DNA from: an uncultured Eubacteriales bacterium
Lineage (GTDB): Bacteria > Bacillota > Clostridia > Christensenellales > Aristaeellaceae
Reading direction: 5' to 3'
Length of the DNA stretch: 64,000 nucleotides
Assembly (NCBI GenBank): GCA_902793325.1
Contig: CADBCY010000014.1
Coordinates: 1-64,000 of the forward strand
Below are positions 1 through 7,771 of this stretch, piece after piece (the first letter of the stretch is position 1; each line of letters begins with the position of its first letter). The notes under the pieces were generated by a model, which made no database searches, was not told where the DNA came from, and saw only the letters and a list, made by a program, of their open reading frames with translations. The position numbers and the translations under genes were made by a program.

Positions 1-84
1 GTCACCTCGCTGGGTGGCCTGTTTCTCATTCCTCTCATCGCTCTCCACTCGTCTGCATATTTTCTTCATTTGGGGCTTGACTTT

Positions 85-1152
85 TTATTCGCAGACTGTC
101 ATAGCATTTCGCACCTCCATCAGTGCAAAGCCCAGAATATTCTTCCCTCTCCACAAATCAATATCTCGCCTGACTTCATCATACAAGCCAATCCCACATG
201 CCCAGCGACGATCACTCTTGGCGCATTCGACCAGATAGGCATCACCCGTTTCCAGCAGCTTCTGCCTGAGGTCATCGTGTTGGGAAAACTTGGCCAGCAG
301 GCCACGCATGGCGACAACCTGGCAAATGCCTTCCCATATCACCTTTCTGTCCTCATAGTTATTCGCGTTACGTCCAATGGCCTGCTGCTGTTCAGGATCA
401 TCCGTTGCCATCACCTGCTTTGCGGAAGCCTCATCGTCCAGGATCATGCACTTTCGGTACATAATGTACTGCTCTGTTGAAGAGAACCTCTTTCCATCCA
501 CGACGATGTCGGAAGGGTACCAATTGCTCAGGAATCCGTAAGGTTCCTCCGGCTTATGGAAATAGATGGCTTCAACCCGTCGATCGCCGATCTTCAGCAT
601 TTCCTTCCCGAAGCTTGAAGACGCACAAAGCTGAGGTGCTATTTCGTCCAGCGTCGCTTTGCCAACCTTCATGATGTTGTCATCCAGCACGGCGAATACA
701 ATAGCCATATCGCAGTCCGGGTTCTTCTGAATGAAGTCATTACAAGCCTGAATCGCCTTGCGCCATGCCTTGTCGATCGGATAGCCGAATATACCCGCCG
801 AAATCAGGGGAAAGCCAATCGAACAACACCTGTTTTCCTGGGCGAGTTCCAGCGATCTCCGATATGCGCCGTAGAGCAGCTTGGGTTCATCCTGATGGCC
901 GCCATGCCACATTGGGCCGACCGCATGGATAATGTACCGGGCCTTCAGGTTGAATCCGGGTGTGATGACAGCAGAACCCGTTGCGCAATGACCAATCCTG
1001 TCACAGGCTTCCTGCAGCTGCGCATGTCCCGCCGCACGAAAGATCGCCCCGCACACGCCGCCACCGGCCCACAAACCATCATTGGCTGCGTTGACGATTG
1101 CGTCTGTGTCGAGATCTACAATGCTGATTTTTCGAATTGAAATGCTGCTCAT
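85..1152 (-). CDS. Macro domain-NADAR domain fusion protein
   Basis: This 355-residue protein has two domains. Residues 1-175 form a macro (ADP-ribose-binding) domain, with NAAN at 21-24, the glycine-rich GGGVCGAI at 30-37 and SAGIFGYP near 118-125. Residues 193-345 form a NADAR (YbiA-like) domain, with the YGFLSNWYP, STEQYIMYRK and RRWACGIG blocks. Macrodomains of the DarG type remove ADP-ribose from thymidine, and NADAR proteins are known to remove it from guanine in DNA. The protein is therefore probably a cytoplasmic de-ADP-ribosylase able to act on nucleic acid; that function is inferred. No DarT-like toxin is visible next to it, although the left neighbour is cut off by the window edge. 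It is the leftmost gene of the defence/accessory zone and is divergent from the DUF3846 gene. Confidence 0.85.
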   Translation of the reverse strand: MSSISIRKISIVDLDTDAIVNAANDGLWAGGGVCGAIFRAAGHAQLQEACDRIGHCATGSAVITPGFNLKARYIIHAVGPMWHGGHQDEPKLLYGAYRRSLELAQENRCCSIGFPLISAGIFGYPIDKAWRKAIQACNDFIQKNPDCDMAIVFAVLDDNIMKVGKATLDEIAPQLCASSSFGKEMLKIGDRRVEAIYFHKPEEPYGFLSNWYPSDIVVDGKRFSSTEQYIMYRKCMILDDEASAKQVMATDDPEQQQAIGRNANNYEDRKVIWEGICQVVAMRGLLAKFSQHDDLRQKLLETGDAYLVECAKSDRRWACGIGLYDEVRRDIDLWRGKNILGFALMEVRNAMTVCE

Positions 1153-1236
1153 GATGCCACCTCTTCAGGATACATACTTTACTTTTCAGGACTGCTGTGC
1201 GATAATGTGTTTAGTCAATCGGATGGGAGGGTTATT

Positions 1237-1548
1237 ATGAGGATTATCGTTGTTCGCTACAATGAAAACCCGGTTCTTCGCAACGTTTCTCACAGCCTTG
1301 CCATCTTCCAACAGATTGTAGGCGGAAAGATTGAAGTAGTTGAGCCTTTCCCTGATAATGTTGTCCTCGTATGCGATGAATCCGGTCGGAACAACGGAAA
1401 GCCCGTCAACCGCGTAATCGATGATTCCATGGATATCTGCGGTGACTTTTTCCTCTGTGGTCACGATGGCGAAGGGCTCTCCGATTTCCCTGAGGACTTG
1501 GTCGAGTGGTATATGACTCGATTCAAACTTCCCACCATCGTCCATTAG
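1237..1548 (+). CDS. DUF3846 domain protein
   Basis: This is a small protein of about 103 residues starting MRIIVV, with QQIVGGKIEVVEPF, NVVLVCDESG and ICGDFFLCGHDGEG. This pattern (IVGG, LVCNEEG and GTFF..G.DGE in other members) matches the DUF3846 family, common on plasmids and mobile elements of Bacillota and of unknown function. The ATG is chosen because GGAGG lies six bases upstream; an in-frame GTG ten codons earlier has no such signal. It is the only clearly plus-strand gene in the left 19 kb and points against the BREX operon. An overlapping minus-strand frame was discarded because this frame matches a known family. Confidence 0.75.
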   Translation: MRIIVVRYNENPVLRNVSHSLAIFQQIVGGKIEVVEPFPDNVVLVCDESGRNNGKPVNRVIDDSMDICGDFFLCGHDGEGLSDFPEDLVEWYMTRFKLPTIVH

Positions 1549-1556
1549 GTGAAGAA

Positions 1557-1877
1557 TTATTCTGTAACCACTTCTGTCAACAGAATCCTTTTTTCAAACC
1601 TACCACGCTTTTCAGCCTTGACCCGGCGGATGGCTTCCACTTCCTCAATGGAGCTTCCACGCGCTACAACAACGGCCTGGATGACCTCCAGCAAGTCAGC
1701 CAGCTCCTCCATGGATTTGCTCTCTTGATACTCTGCCAGTTCCTCGTTCAGCTTTTCATCCAGCTTGGCAATGTATTCTTCATCCGAGAGAGTGAAGCAG
1801 ATACACTGCTTACCGCTGGCCTCGATGATCTCAGGGATTCGGTCACGAACGAGCTTGTTGTATTTAATGGTGGACAT
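1557..1877 (-). CDS. MazG-like / phosphoribosyl-ATP pyrophosphohydrolase-type protein
   Basis: The protein has about 106 residues and begins MSTIKYNKLVRDRIPEII. The YNKLVRDRIPEII opening, the EKLNEELAEY block and the EELADLLEVIQAV block are the signature of small all-alpha NTP pyrophosphohydrolases. These carry the ExxE...D Mg-binding helix pair of MazG and phosphoribosyl-ATP pyrophosphohydrolase proteins. A house-cleaning role on (d)NTPs is likely, and such genes are frequent next to defence and toxin-antitoxin genes. The second of two near-start ATGs is chosen because GGAGG lies six bases before it. The gene sits nine bases downstream of doc on the same strand, so it probably belongs to the phd-doc transcript. 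Confidence 0.8.
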   Translation of the reverse strand: MSTIKYNKLVRDRIPEIIEASGKQCICFTLSDEEYIAKLDEKLNEELAEYQESKSMEELADLLEVIQAVVVARGSSIEEVEAIRRVKAEKRGRFEKRILLTEVVTE

Positions 1878-1892
1878 ATGCATCCTCCGTCC

Positions 1893-2273
1893 TCACATTG
1901 CTTTGTGTCCCTTTACCCATTCCAACAGCTGTTCGTATTCCATCTCTCCAGAAGCAACGGAAAGCCCGGCATTGATGACATCTTCGTTGGTGCAATCCAT
2001 CCGAATCCCGTTGACCTCCATAAAGGTCAGCATCACATACATGCCGATGCGCTTGTTTCCGTCTACGAAGGCATGGTTGGATATGAGCGTGTAACCCAGA
2101 CGTGCGCCCTTCTCTTCTTTGGTCGGATAAAGCTCCTGACCGCCGAAAGTCTGATACACGCCTTCAATCGCACTGTTCAGCAGATTGATATCCCGCAGTT
2201 CCGGGCTTCCGCCTGTTTCCTGTATGATCAACTGGTGCAGCAGAAGCACCTTCTCCTGTGAAAAGCGAATCAT
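1893..2273 (-). CDS. doc: Doc-type (death-on-curing, Fic fold) toxin
   Basis: This 126-residue protein carries the Fic/Doc motif HAFVDGNKRIG near residues 67-77, with the Doc-type N-terminal LHQLII.ETGGSPELRD block. Doc toxins phosphorylate EF-Tu and stop translation until neutralised by the Phd antitoxin. The gene overlaps the upstream antitoxin gene by four bases (ATGA), the usual translational coupling of phd-doc modules. All motif residues for the kinase-like Doc reaction are present, so the toxin looks intact. It probably acts as an addiction or phage-response module of the island. Confidence 0.9.
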   Translation of the reverse strand: MIRFSQEKVLLLHQLIIQETGGSPELRDINLLNSAIEGVYQTFGGQELYPTKEEKGARLGYTLISNHAFVDGNKRIGMYVMLTFMEVNGIRMDCTNEDVINAGLSVASGEMEYEQLLEWVKGHKAM

Positions 2274-2512
2274 TTGGCCAACTCCTCAAACGCGGGCTTG
2301 TACTTTTTCAGAATGCGCGCGGCAACGATGTCGATTTTCTCGTCGTCTGTCATGTCAAACCATGGTGTATTCTCCATGTCCACCAGCAAATACTTCGGCC
2401 GATTGTTTTTGAAGATCACTGCCTGCCCATGTGTATCAACAATACGTGTTACGCGCGAAAAATTCTGATTGGCTTCAGTTACAGAGATAATCGTCTTCGT
2501 ATCAATCGTCAT
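2270..2512 (-). CDS. phd: Phd/YefM-family antitoxin
   Basis: This 80-residue protein begins with the beta-strand/helix pattern TIISVTEANQNFSRVTRIVD, followed by AVIFKNNRPKYLLVDMEN, the classic Phd/YefM DNA-binding N-terminal fold. The charged C-terminal tail is the toxin-neutralising segment in known members. It is the first gene of the phd-doc operon and is expected to repress it by binding the palindrome in the promoter just upstream. The antitoxin-first order and four-base overlap with doc fit the family. Confidence 0.88.
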   Translation of the reverse strand: MTIDTKTIISVTEANQNFSRVTRIVDTHGQAVIFKNNRPKYLLVDMENTPWFDMTDDEKIDIVAARILKKYKPAFEELAK

Positions 2513-2531
2513 ATTTGTCCCTCCCGCAAAT

Positions 2532-2561
2532 AGTATAGCATAAACAATAGCTATTATTCAA
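2532..2561 (-). promoter_or_regulatory. phd-doc promoter with palindromic operator
   Basis: On the minus strand a TTGAAT -35 box and a TATACT -10 box are separated by 18 bases, shortly before phd. The spacer contains the perfect palindrome AATAGCTATT (2546-2555), a likely Phd binding site. A GGGAGGG ribosome site follows. Promoter strength and Phd binding are inferred. Confidence 0.6.
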
Positions 2562-2606
2562 CCTATTATGTCGTCTCTCGTCATTCAAAAGTGTTTACGG
2601 CTCAAT

Positions 2607-3737
2607 CTATGGATTCAGGATTTTGTATATACCCTCAATGATGGTCAAAACCTCATCTTCTGTGTTCTCGGGGCCGAAACTTACTCGTATCGTACCATTC
2701 GCATACTTCTCTGGTACACCGATTGCCTGAATAACATGAGATACTGTTGTCTCTTTTGAATTGCAGGCAGATCCTGTGGCAATAGATATTCCCATAAGAT
2801 CAAGACGATGCAACAACACCTCACCACTGGCGTTCCCAAATGACAGACTGACATTACCTGGAATGCGGTTCGTTGAACCATTCTCAATAAAGTCCAGCCC
2901 CTTTGCGCGCAATCCATTAATAAACTTCTTCTGAAGCAGATTGAGATAGCGCGCTTCAGCATCTAATTTCCCTATATGTTCTTTTAATGCTGCGGCCATT
3001 CCAACGATTCCAGCTACATTCTCGGTTCCAGGGCGCATTCCACTTTCCTGCCCGCCACCATGTATCAGCGGTTCCAACGCTACACCATTGCGCACGTATA
3101 AAAAGCCAATCCCCTTCGGGCCATTGAATTTGTGCGCGGAGGCTGAAAGCAAATCGACATTAAGAGCTTTCACGTCAATCGGAACATGGCTGACGGCCTG
3201 AACCGCATCCGTATGGAAAACCGCGCCGTTGGCATGTGCGATTTCTGCCAATGCCTTCACGGGCTCAATGGTAGCGATCTCGTTGTTGGCAAGCATAATC
3301 GAGACCAATGCGGTATCAGGTGTCATGGCCGCACTCAACTCGTCACATTGGATAACTCCATCACGCTCCACCGGTAATTCAGTCGTCGAAAATCCATATC
3401 GTCTCAGAGCTTCAAAAGAATGCAGGACAGCATGGTGTTCGATCGAGCTCGTAATAAAGCGTTTCTTCTGACCCAAGAATCGAAGCGCAATACCTTTGAT
3501 GGCCAGATTGTCCGATTCGCTGCCGCCAGATGTAAAGTATATTTCGGAAGGGTCAGCATTGATTGCTTCCGCGATCAGGGCACGCGCATCATTTATAGCC
3601 CTGCGCGGCTTGCGAGCAAGGCTGTATAAGGTCGATGGGTTGCCATATTCCTGTTCGAGAAATGGCCGCATCGCATCCAAAGCCGTTGGACTGAGCGGCG
3701 TTGTTGCCGCATGATCCGCATAGATCACGAACTTCAT
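2607..3737 (-). CDS. Cysteine desulfurase (IscS/NifS/DndA-like), BREX-operon encoded
   Basis: This is a 376-residue PLP-dependent cysteine desulfurase. It opens with YADHAATTP, has the ESDNLAIKG substrate region and the PLP lysine K203 in SASAHKFNGPKG. The catalytic loop cysteine C326 lies in ATGSACNS. Such enzymes take sulfur from cysteine as a persulfide and pass it on. This is the last gene of the BREX operon, 13 bases after the four-cysteine gene and far from any Fe-S or tRNA thiolation gene. Its most likely job is therefore to feed sulfur to BrxP, as DndA/SspA feed DndC-type proteins in phosphorothioation systems. It could instead only help assemble the BrxP Fe-S clusters. Confidence 0.9.
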   Translation of the reverse strand: MKFVIYADHAATTPLSPTALDAMRPFLEQEYGNPSTLYSLARKPRRAINDARALIAEAINADPSEIYFTSGGSESDNLAIKGIALRFLGQKKRFITSSIEHHAVLHSFEALRRYGFSTTELPVERDGVIQCDELSAAMTPDTALVSIMLANNEIATIEPVKALAEIAHANGAVFHTDAVQAVSHVPIDVKALNVDLLSASAHKFNGPKGIGFLYVRNGVALEPLIHGGGQESGMRPGTENVAGIVGMAAALKEHIGKLDAEARYLNLLQKKFINGLRAKGLDFIENGSTNRIPGNVSLSFGNASGEVLLHRLDLMGISIATGSACNSKETTVSHVIQAIGVPEKYANGTIRVSFGPENTEDEVLTIIEGIYKILNP

Positions 3738-3750
3738 GAGCTTTCTCCTT

Positions 3751-3963
3751 TCATTGGAATAGAATGCAGCCGTCCTCTTTGAACATTTGGATCTTCTCCT
3801 CTATTTCCTCAGGAGTTACTTCAAGGTAAGCTGACAAGCAATCGATACAGTAACACTCTTTCGTTTCTTCGCCCAACAGCTTTTTACTGATTCCAATCTC
3901 ATCCTTAGTCAGCGGGAATTTGGCGCATGATGTACATGCAACTCGTGGTGTTTGTTTTCTCAT
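3751..3963 (-). CDS. Small four-cysteine (zinc-ribbon-like) protein of the BREX operon
   Basis: This 70-residue protein has a CxxC pair at C10/C13 and another at C39/C42, with an extra C37, followed by an acidic helical tail. The arrangement suggests a zinc ribbon or a thiol/sulfur-relay site; I do not recognise a named family. The start codon overlaps the brxL stop (ATGA), implying coupled translation. A longer upstream in-frame extension lies wholly inside brxL and was rejected. Its place between brxL and the cysteine desulfurase makes a role in sulfur handling or in regulating the desulfurase plausible, but this is inferred from position only. Confidence 0.7.
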   Translation of the reverse strand: MRKQTPRVACTSCAKFPLTKDEIGISKKLLGEETKECYCIDCLSAYLEVTPEEIEEKIQMFKEDGCILFQ

Positions 3964-5432
3964 TGGAGCATCCCCTTGACACGAATATCCGGGACGGACT
4001 TTCCCGCTTCTTTTGCATCCGCAAATCCCTTCTGCATTATAATGATTCCTCTCATCTGGAGCGCCGGCTGCAAACAATAGGTATCAAAATCAAAAGGCGA
4101 TATGTCTTCTGCTGAGCGCACATTCGGAAACAGGATCTTCAGGAAAGCAGAGCAGATCCTCTTCACCGCCTCTGTGTCACGGGTATTTGCTTTCTCAGGC
4201 ACCTCCAACATATCCTCGACAACAACCCTGTAAGAAGGATCATCTCGAAGCTCATGCATGATCGTCGAATAGTATTCCGAGTTAAGCGCCCAGCCCTTCG
4301 CTTTCATGTCTTCATTCATTATCGGCAGCTCCCACCCCTTGATGAATCCATGAAGGCGCTCCAGGAAAGGTGTCTTGTGGAACGGTTCCGGCAATTCCGC
4401 AAACATGTTCCTATACTCATTTTGGTTTTCACCAATAATGTTTCCAAGGAATACAATGCCTGCATCAATGTTCACTTCATGTCCGTCGGCTGTTTTGAAC
4501 TTTTTGTTCTCCATCATTTCCTGAAGCGCAGAATGTAATTCCGTATCTTTCATATAAACAGCTTCACGGATCTCATCCAGCGCGACATAATCCTTGTACG
4601 CTACAACGCCCTCAGTCTTTGTCCTCTTGTTATAAATCAGTTCTGCACGCGTGGACTTTCCAGAAACGAGCCACCCATACCGGCTGACTTGGCCAAACAA
4701 ATAGGATTTGCCGGTTCCAGGAGGTGCGAGCTCGATCAGATTCAAGTTCTTTTCCACAAACGGAAGTAGCCTTTGAAGCATAGCGAGCTTCTGTGATAGA
4801 CCATCATAGCCTTTGGGATTATAGTCGATCGCACCAAGGACAATGTCCACCCACTCTTCCAATGAGAACATTTCCCGGGCGTCTTTAAACTCGTCCAAAT
4901 CAATGCTATAAGGGCAGAAGCCCCGGTAATTCAGCAATTCTATCCGCCCATATTTGCAAGTCTCTGACGGGTACATATAGCCAAGTTCGACCGTTCCCCA
5001 GTTCTCCTCTGAGCGAAGCAGATCATCCGAACATCTTTCCCATACTTCCGGGGTTATTACAGTTTCCTTATAACCAAGGCCAAAGTCAGGCATGGCAAAA
5101 GACACTGTTTGCGTTTTCACATCAATATTGACAGAAATACGCGCAACCAGTTTTACCCTTTCGTTTTGTGTAACGATGCGGTTCTGGATCGCTTTCCACT
5201 GATCTTTCTTGGGAATAAACTCATGGATAAAAGCTGATGCTTCTTCCATGTCTATCTCGCCGGTATCATCCTGAAATCTCTTCAAGACCCAATCTCGTAA
5301 GAAGGAGGGCAGCTTGAAAGACGAGACGATGTTCCCCTTGGAAAGGTCTTTATAGACCACCATTTCGTCAAACGCATCCATCAACCGTTCCTGAAGCGGC
5401 GCAGTATATTCATTGTAAGTCATAGTGCTCAC
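3960..5432 (-). CDS. brxL: BrxL-like AAA+ ATPase of type 4 BREX (short form)
   Basis: The 490-residue protein has a conserved N-terminal region and a Walker A motif PPGTGKS at 237-243. These are followed by the BrxL-type stretches KTEGVVAYKDYVALDEI and VFLGNIIG (Walker B/sensor region). BrxL proteins are DNA-binding AAA+ rings required for BREX defence; the type 1 form carries an additional C-terminal Lon-like protease domain. Here the protein ends soon after the ATPase module, so the Lon-like part appears missing, whether natural to this type or lost. It follows pglZ by six bases and overlaps the next gene by four. The order pglZ-brxL matches type 4 BREX. Confidence 0.85.
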   Translation of the reverse strand: MSTMTYNEYTAPLQERLMDAFDEMVVYKDLSKGNIVSSFKLPSFLRDWVLKRFQDDTGEIDMEEASAFIHEFIPKKDQWKAIQNRIVTQNERVKLVARISVNIDVKTQTVSFAMPDFGLGYKETVITPEVWERCSDDLLRSEENWGTVELGYMYPSETCKYGRIELLNYRGFCPYSIDLDEFKDAREMFSLEEWVDIVLGAIDYNPKGYDGLSQKLAMLQRLLPFVEKNLNLIELAPPGTGKSYLFGQVSRYGWLVSGKSTRAELIYNKRTKTEGVVAYKDYVALDEIREAVYMKDTELHSALQEMMENKKFKTADGHEVNIDAGIVFLGNIIGENQNEYRNMFAELPEPFHKTPFLERLHGFIKGWELPIMNEDMKAKGWALNSEYYSTIMHELRDDPSYRVVVEDMLEVPEKANTRDTEAVKRICSAFLKILFPNVRSAEDISPFDFDTYCLQPALQMRGIIIMQKGFADAKEAGKSVPDIRVKGMLQ

Positions 5433-5438
5433 CTCTTA

Positions 5439-7760
5439 TCAGAAGTCATCATTGATCTTCGTAGATCTCACTGCATCAAATGCAAGCGTTTCAATCTTTT
5501 TGCTTCCATCAAAGACTTCTGCCTCATAATGACCTTTTCGCTTAATATCCGGCATGGCAAACAGTACATTATGCTTGTCCCCTTCAAACGTGCCGAGATA
5601 AGAAATACCACGAATGACCATGCGAGGCTTTTTTAGCGGCGGGTTTGCATACAGACTGATTCGGCTCCCGTCTTTGGCACTGCACTGAACAGTATCATTT
5701 GGGAAGAATATCTGCTGTTCCTTTGGCTTTGCCGTCAGTGTAATAATTGGGACAATGGTCTCCTCCAGTGTTGCACCACCATGCGTTTCCACATCAGCCT
5801 TTCGGCTACCCTTAAAGCGTTCGTAGTTTGCCAGCACTGCAAATCCTGTTCCCGGATCATAATAAGCAAATGGAATTTCAGGATCATGGTCGCACGGACA
5901 GCAGCGTCCGCTGTGCTTTCCTTTCTCTGCAAGTTCCAACTTTTCGTTTTCGCTTTCACGTATTACAGCCAAACGACTCGCTCCATGGTCGGACAGCATG
6001 ATTACCTTCTGACAAGTCCCTGCTCTGAGCCAGGAAGAAAACTTTTTCAGGGATTTGTCCAGGAGCGTCAACTCATCGAAGATGTGTAATGGCTCCTTTG
6101 TCAGCTGATAGTCATATAGCGTTCCTTCGTGCTTAATATCGTCAAGTCCGGACTCCTTCCGTATGCTGTCCTCAGGAAAGGCACTATAAAATTCCTTGTT
6201 GAAGCAAGTAATGGAAGGGAGGTTACAGTGTGCAATCTGGCAATCGAATTGCATGTCGTATTCTTCACATTTCGCTTCAATATAAGCAAGGTATTCAGCG
6301 CCCAAAGCATCAAAGAAAATGGGGATAGCACCCTCCTTATCCATCTTCTTCACGATACCTGCCCGCACCTGAAGCCGAGTGAAGCTCCTTTTCACCGCTT
6401 CATCTTCGACAATTGACATAAATTCAGGATCAATGCGGTTCGACAGTTTTTGCAATTTGTACCGGCAAAAATAATCTGTCAGCAAAGTCCGAATATAGGA
6501 GTCAGACTCCAGCACTTTTGTATTGAAGGTATCGAAAACAAACCCTCGTAGGTATAGTGCAAGTTGAGGGGCATTCTCGCACAGTATACCCTGGAGCTCA
6601 TCCGCAGGATAGTTATACGTGCAAATCGCATGGATGATTGCCGCCCGTTCCTCCTCTGTGCTATCCGTCAGAGCAAAGAGTATATCCCTACCATAAATCG
6701 TCGCTCGATCGCAGTAGTCTTGCATCAATGCATGGTTTTCGTCCAGGCTCTGCAACAATCTGCGACGCTCACGAATCCAAAGCTTATACTGTGGAGCGGA
6801 GACTGGAAATGAAAGTATTGTATCATACAGCCGTTTTTCCAAATCATCTGCGCCACCACAACGCTTCAGGCATTCCGACAGATAGTTCCTTTCGGAAGAG
6901 CAGAACACCTTTAAAGCAATATAACACAGGAATCGGTTTTCTGGATCTGCAATAGCTTCTCCAAAGCTCTGTGGAAGCTGCCCAATGCTGCCCAGCTTTT
7001 GTGCGCAGAATTCAGCAAACGGTACGCCCTTCAGAGCTTTGGCGAGATCACCCCACTGTGTCTGGCTGCCGTCAGTTTCCTGTGTGAATGCTTTGATCCC
7101 AGGTTCACGCTCACAGAGCATTTCATATACGCTGATGCCTTTCGACAGAGGAAACATAGAAGCAGTTAACCATGCTTCCCTACAGGTACTGACCAAAGCG
7201 AGCTTGCGCGCTGTCGTTCCATTTTCCAGAAGTCGCATTAAGGCTTTCATTCCGATCAGCGGCTTGGCTTCGGGGCATACCCCTTTCTCAGCATACAGGC
7301 GAATGGAGGGAACGCTCTTATTCGGCGATGGGATCAAAACGAACCAATGGCCGAGTTTTGCGTATCGGTTTCCGATTGCCTCCAGCACACTGCACAGATA
7401 TGGGCATAGTACAATAACCGGCCTTGAGAAATTCATTCCGGCCAGCGCAATCAGAAAATCCTCCGTTGCCTTCTGGCTGTTGAGCATGACTGCTTGGGAC
7501 GCACCCAACCATACCACAGTGCTCGTTTTTGCGGCGTCTGAAACCTTTCCCACAAGAAGGTTGGGATTTGGTGGAAACTCCCCCGTACAGCTGTCACTGA
7601 CCCGCAGGATCGTTTTATCCTGATCTCCTGTCAGGAATCCCAATACCTGCACATAGTCCTCAGTTGCATCGACCCCGAGGATCAACGGAGCGCCGGTAAA
7701 ATGCTCAATGTATGAGGAGACTTCCCGCAGTCCCACATGATAATCAGCGCAAATTCTCAT
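5439..7760 (-). CDS. pglZ: PglZ (BREX alkaline-phosphatase superfamily protein)
   Basis: The 773-residue protein carries the PglZ domain in its second half. FFDALGAEY at about 482-490 is the metal/nucleophile region, and VIMLSDHGASRL near 586-598 is the conserved SDHG metal ligand block. PglZ is the one protein present in all BREX types; it has a phosphatase/nuclease-like fold and is needed for both host marking and phage exclusion. The N-terminal half has no motif I recognise and contains many cysteines. It is the middle of the tightly packed operon, 11 bases after brxC and 6 before brxL. The reading frame is uninterrupted. Confidence 0.92.
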   Translation of the reverse strand: MRICADYHVGLREVSSYIEHFTGAPLILGVDATEDYVQVLGFLTGDQDKTILRVSDSCTGEFPPNPNLLVGKVSDAAKTSTVVWLGASQAVMLNSQKATEDFLIALAGMNFSRPVIVLCPYLCSVLEAIGNRYAKLGHWFVLIPSPNKSVPSIRLYAEKGVCPEAKPLIGMKALMRLLENGTTARKLALVSTCREAWLTASMFPLSKGISVYEMLCEREPGIKAFTQETDGSQTQWGDLAKALKGVPFAEFCAQKLGSIGQLPQSFGEAIADPENRFLCYIALKVFCSSERNYLSECLKRCGGADDLEKRLYDTILSFPVSAPQYKLWIRERRRLLQSLDENHALMQDYCDRATIYGRDILFALTDSTEEERAAIIHAICTYNYPADELQGILCENAPQLALYLRGFVFDTFNTKVLESDSYIRTLLTDYFCRYKLQKLSNRIDPEFMSIVEDEAVKRSFTRLQVRAGIVKKMDKEGAIPIFFDALGAEYLAYIEAKCEEYDMQFDCQIAHCNLPSITCFNKEFYSAFPEDSIRKESGLDDIKHEGTLYDYQLTKEPLHIFDELTLLDKSLKKFSSWLRAGTCQKVIMLSDHGASRLAVIRESENEKLELAEKGKHSGRCCPCDHDPEIPFAYYDPGTGFAVLANYERFKGSRKADVETHGGATLEETIVPIITLTAKPKEQQIFFPNDTVQCSAKDGSRISLYANPPLKKPRMVIRGISYLGTFEGDKHNVLFAMPDIKRKGHYEAEVFDGSKKIETLAFDAVRSTKINDDF

Positions 7761-7771
7761 GTTTATCCCTC

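Noticed and set aside
1-84. Left attachment site of the island
   Set aside because: No copy of the tRNA-Asn 3' sequence is seen in the left part of the window; the end must lie outside.
1186-1545. 119-residue minus-strand frame opposite the DUF3846 gene
   Set aside because: The plus-strand frame matches a known family and has a ribosome site; the minus-strand frame has no family resemblance.
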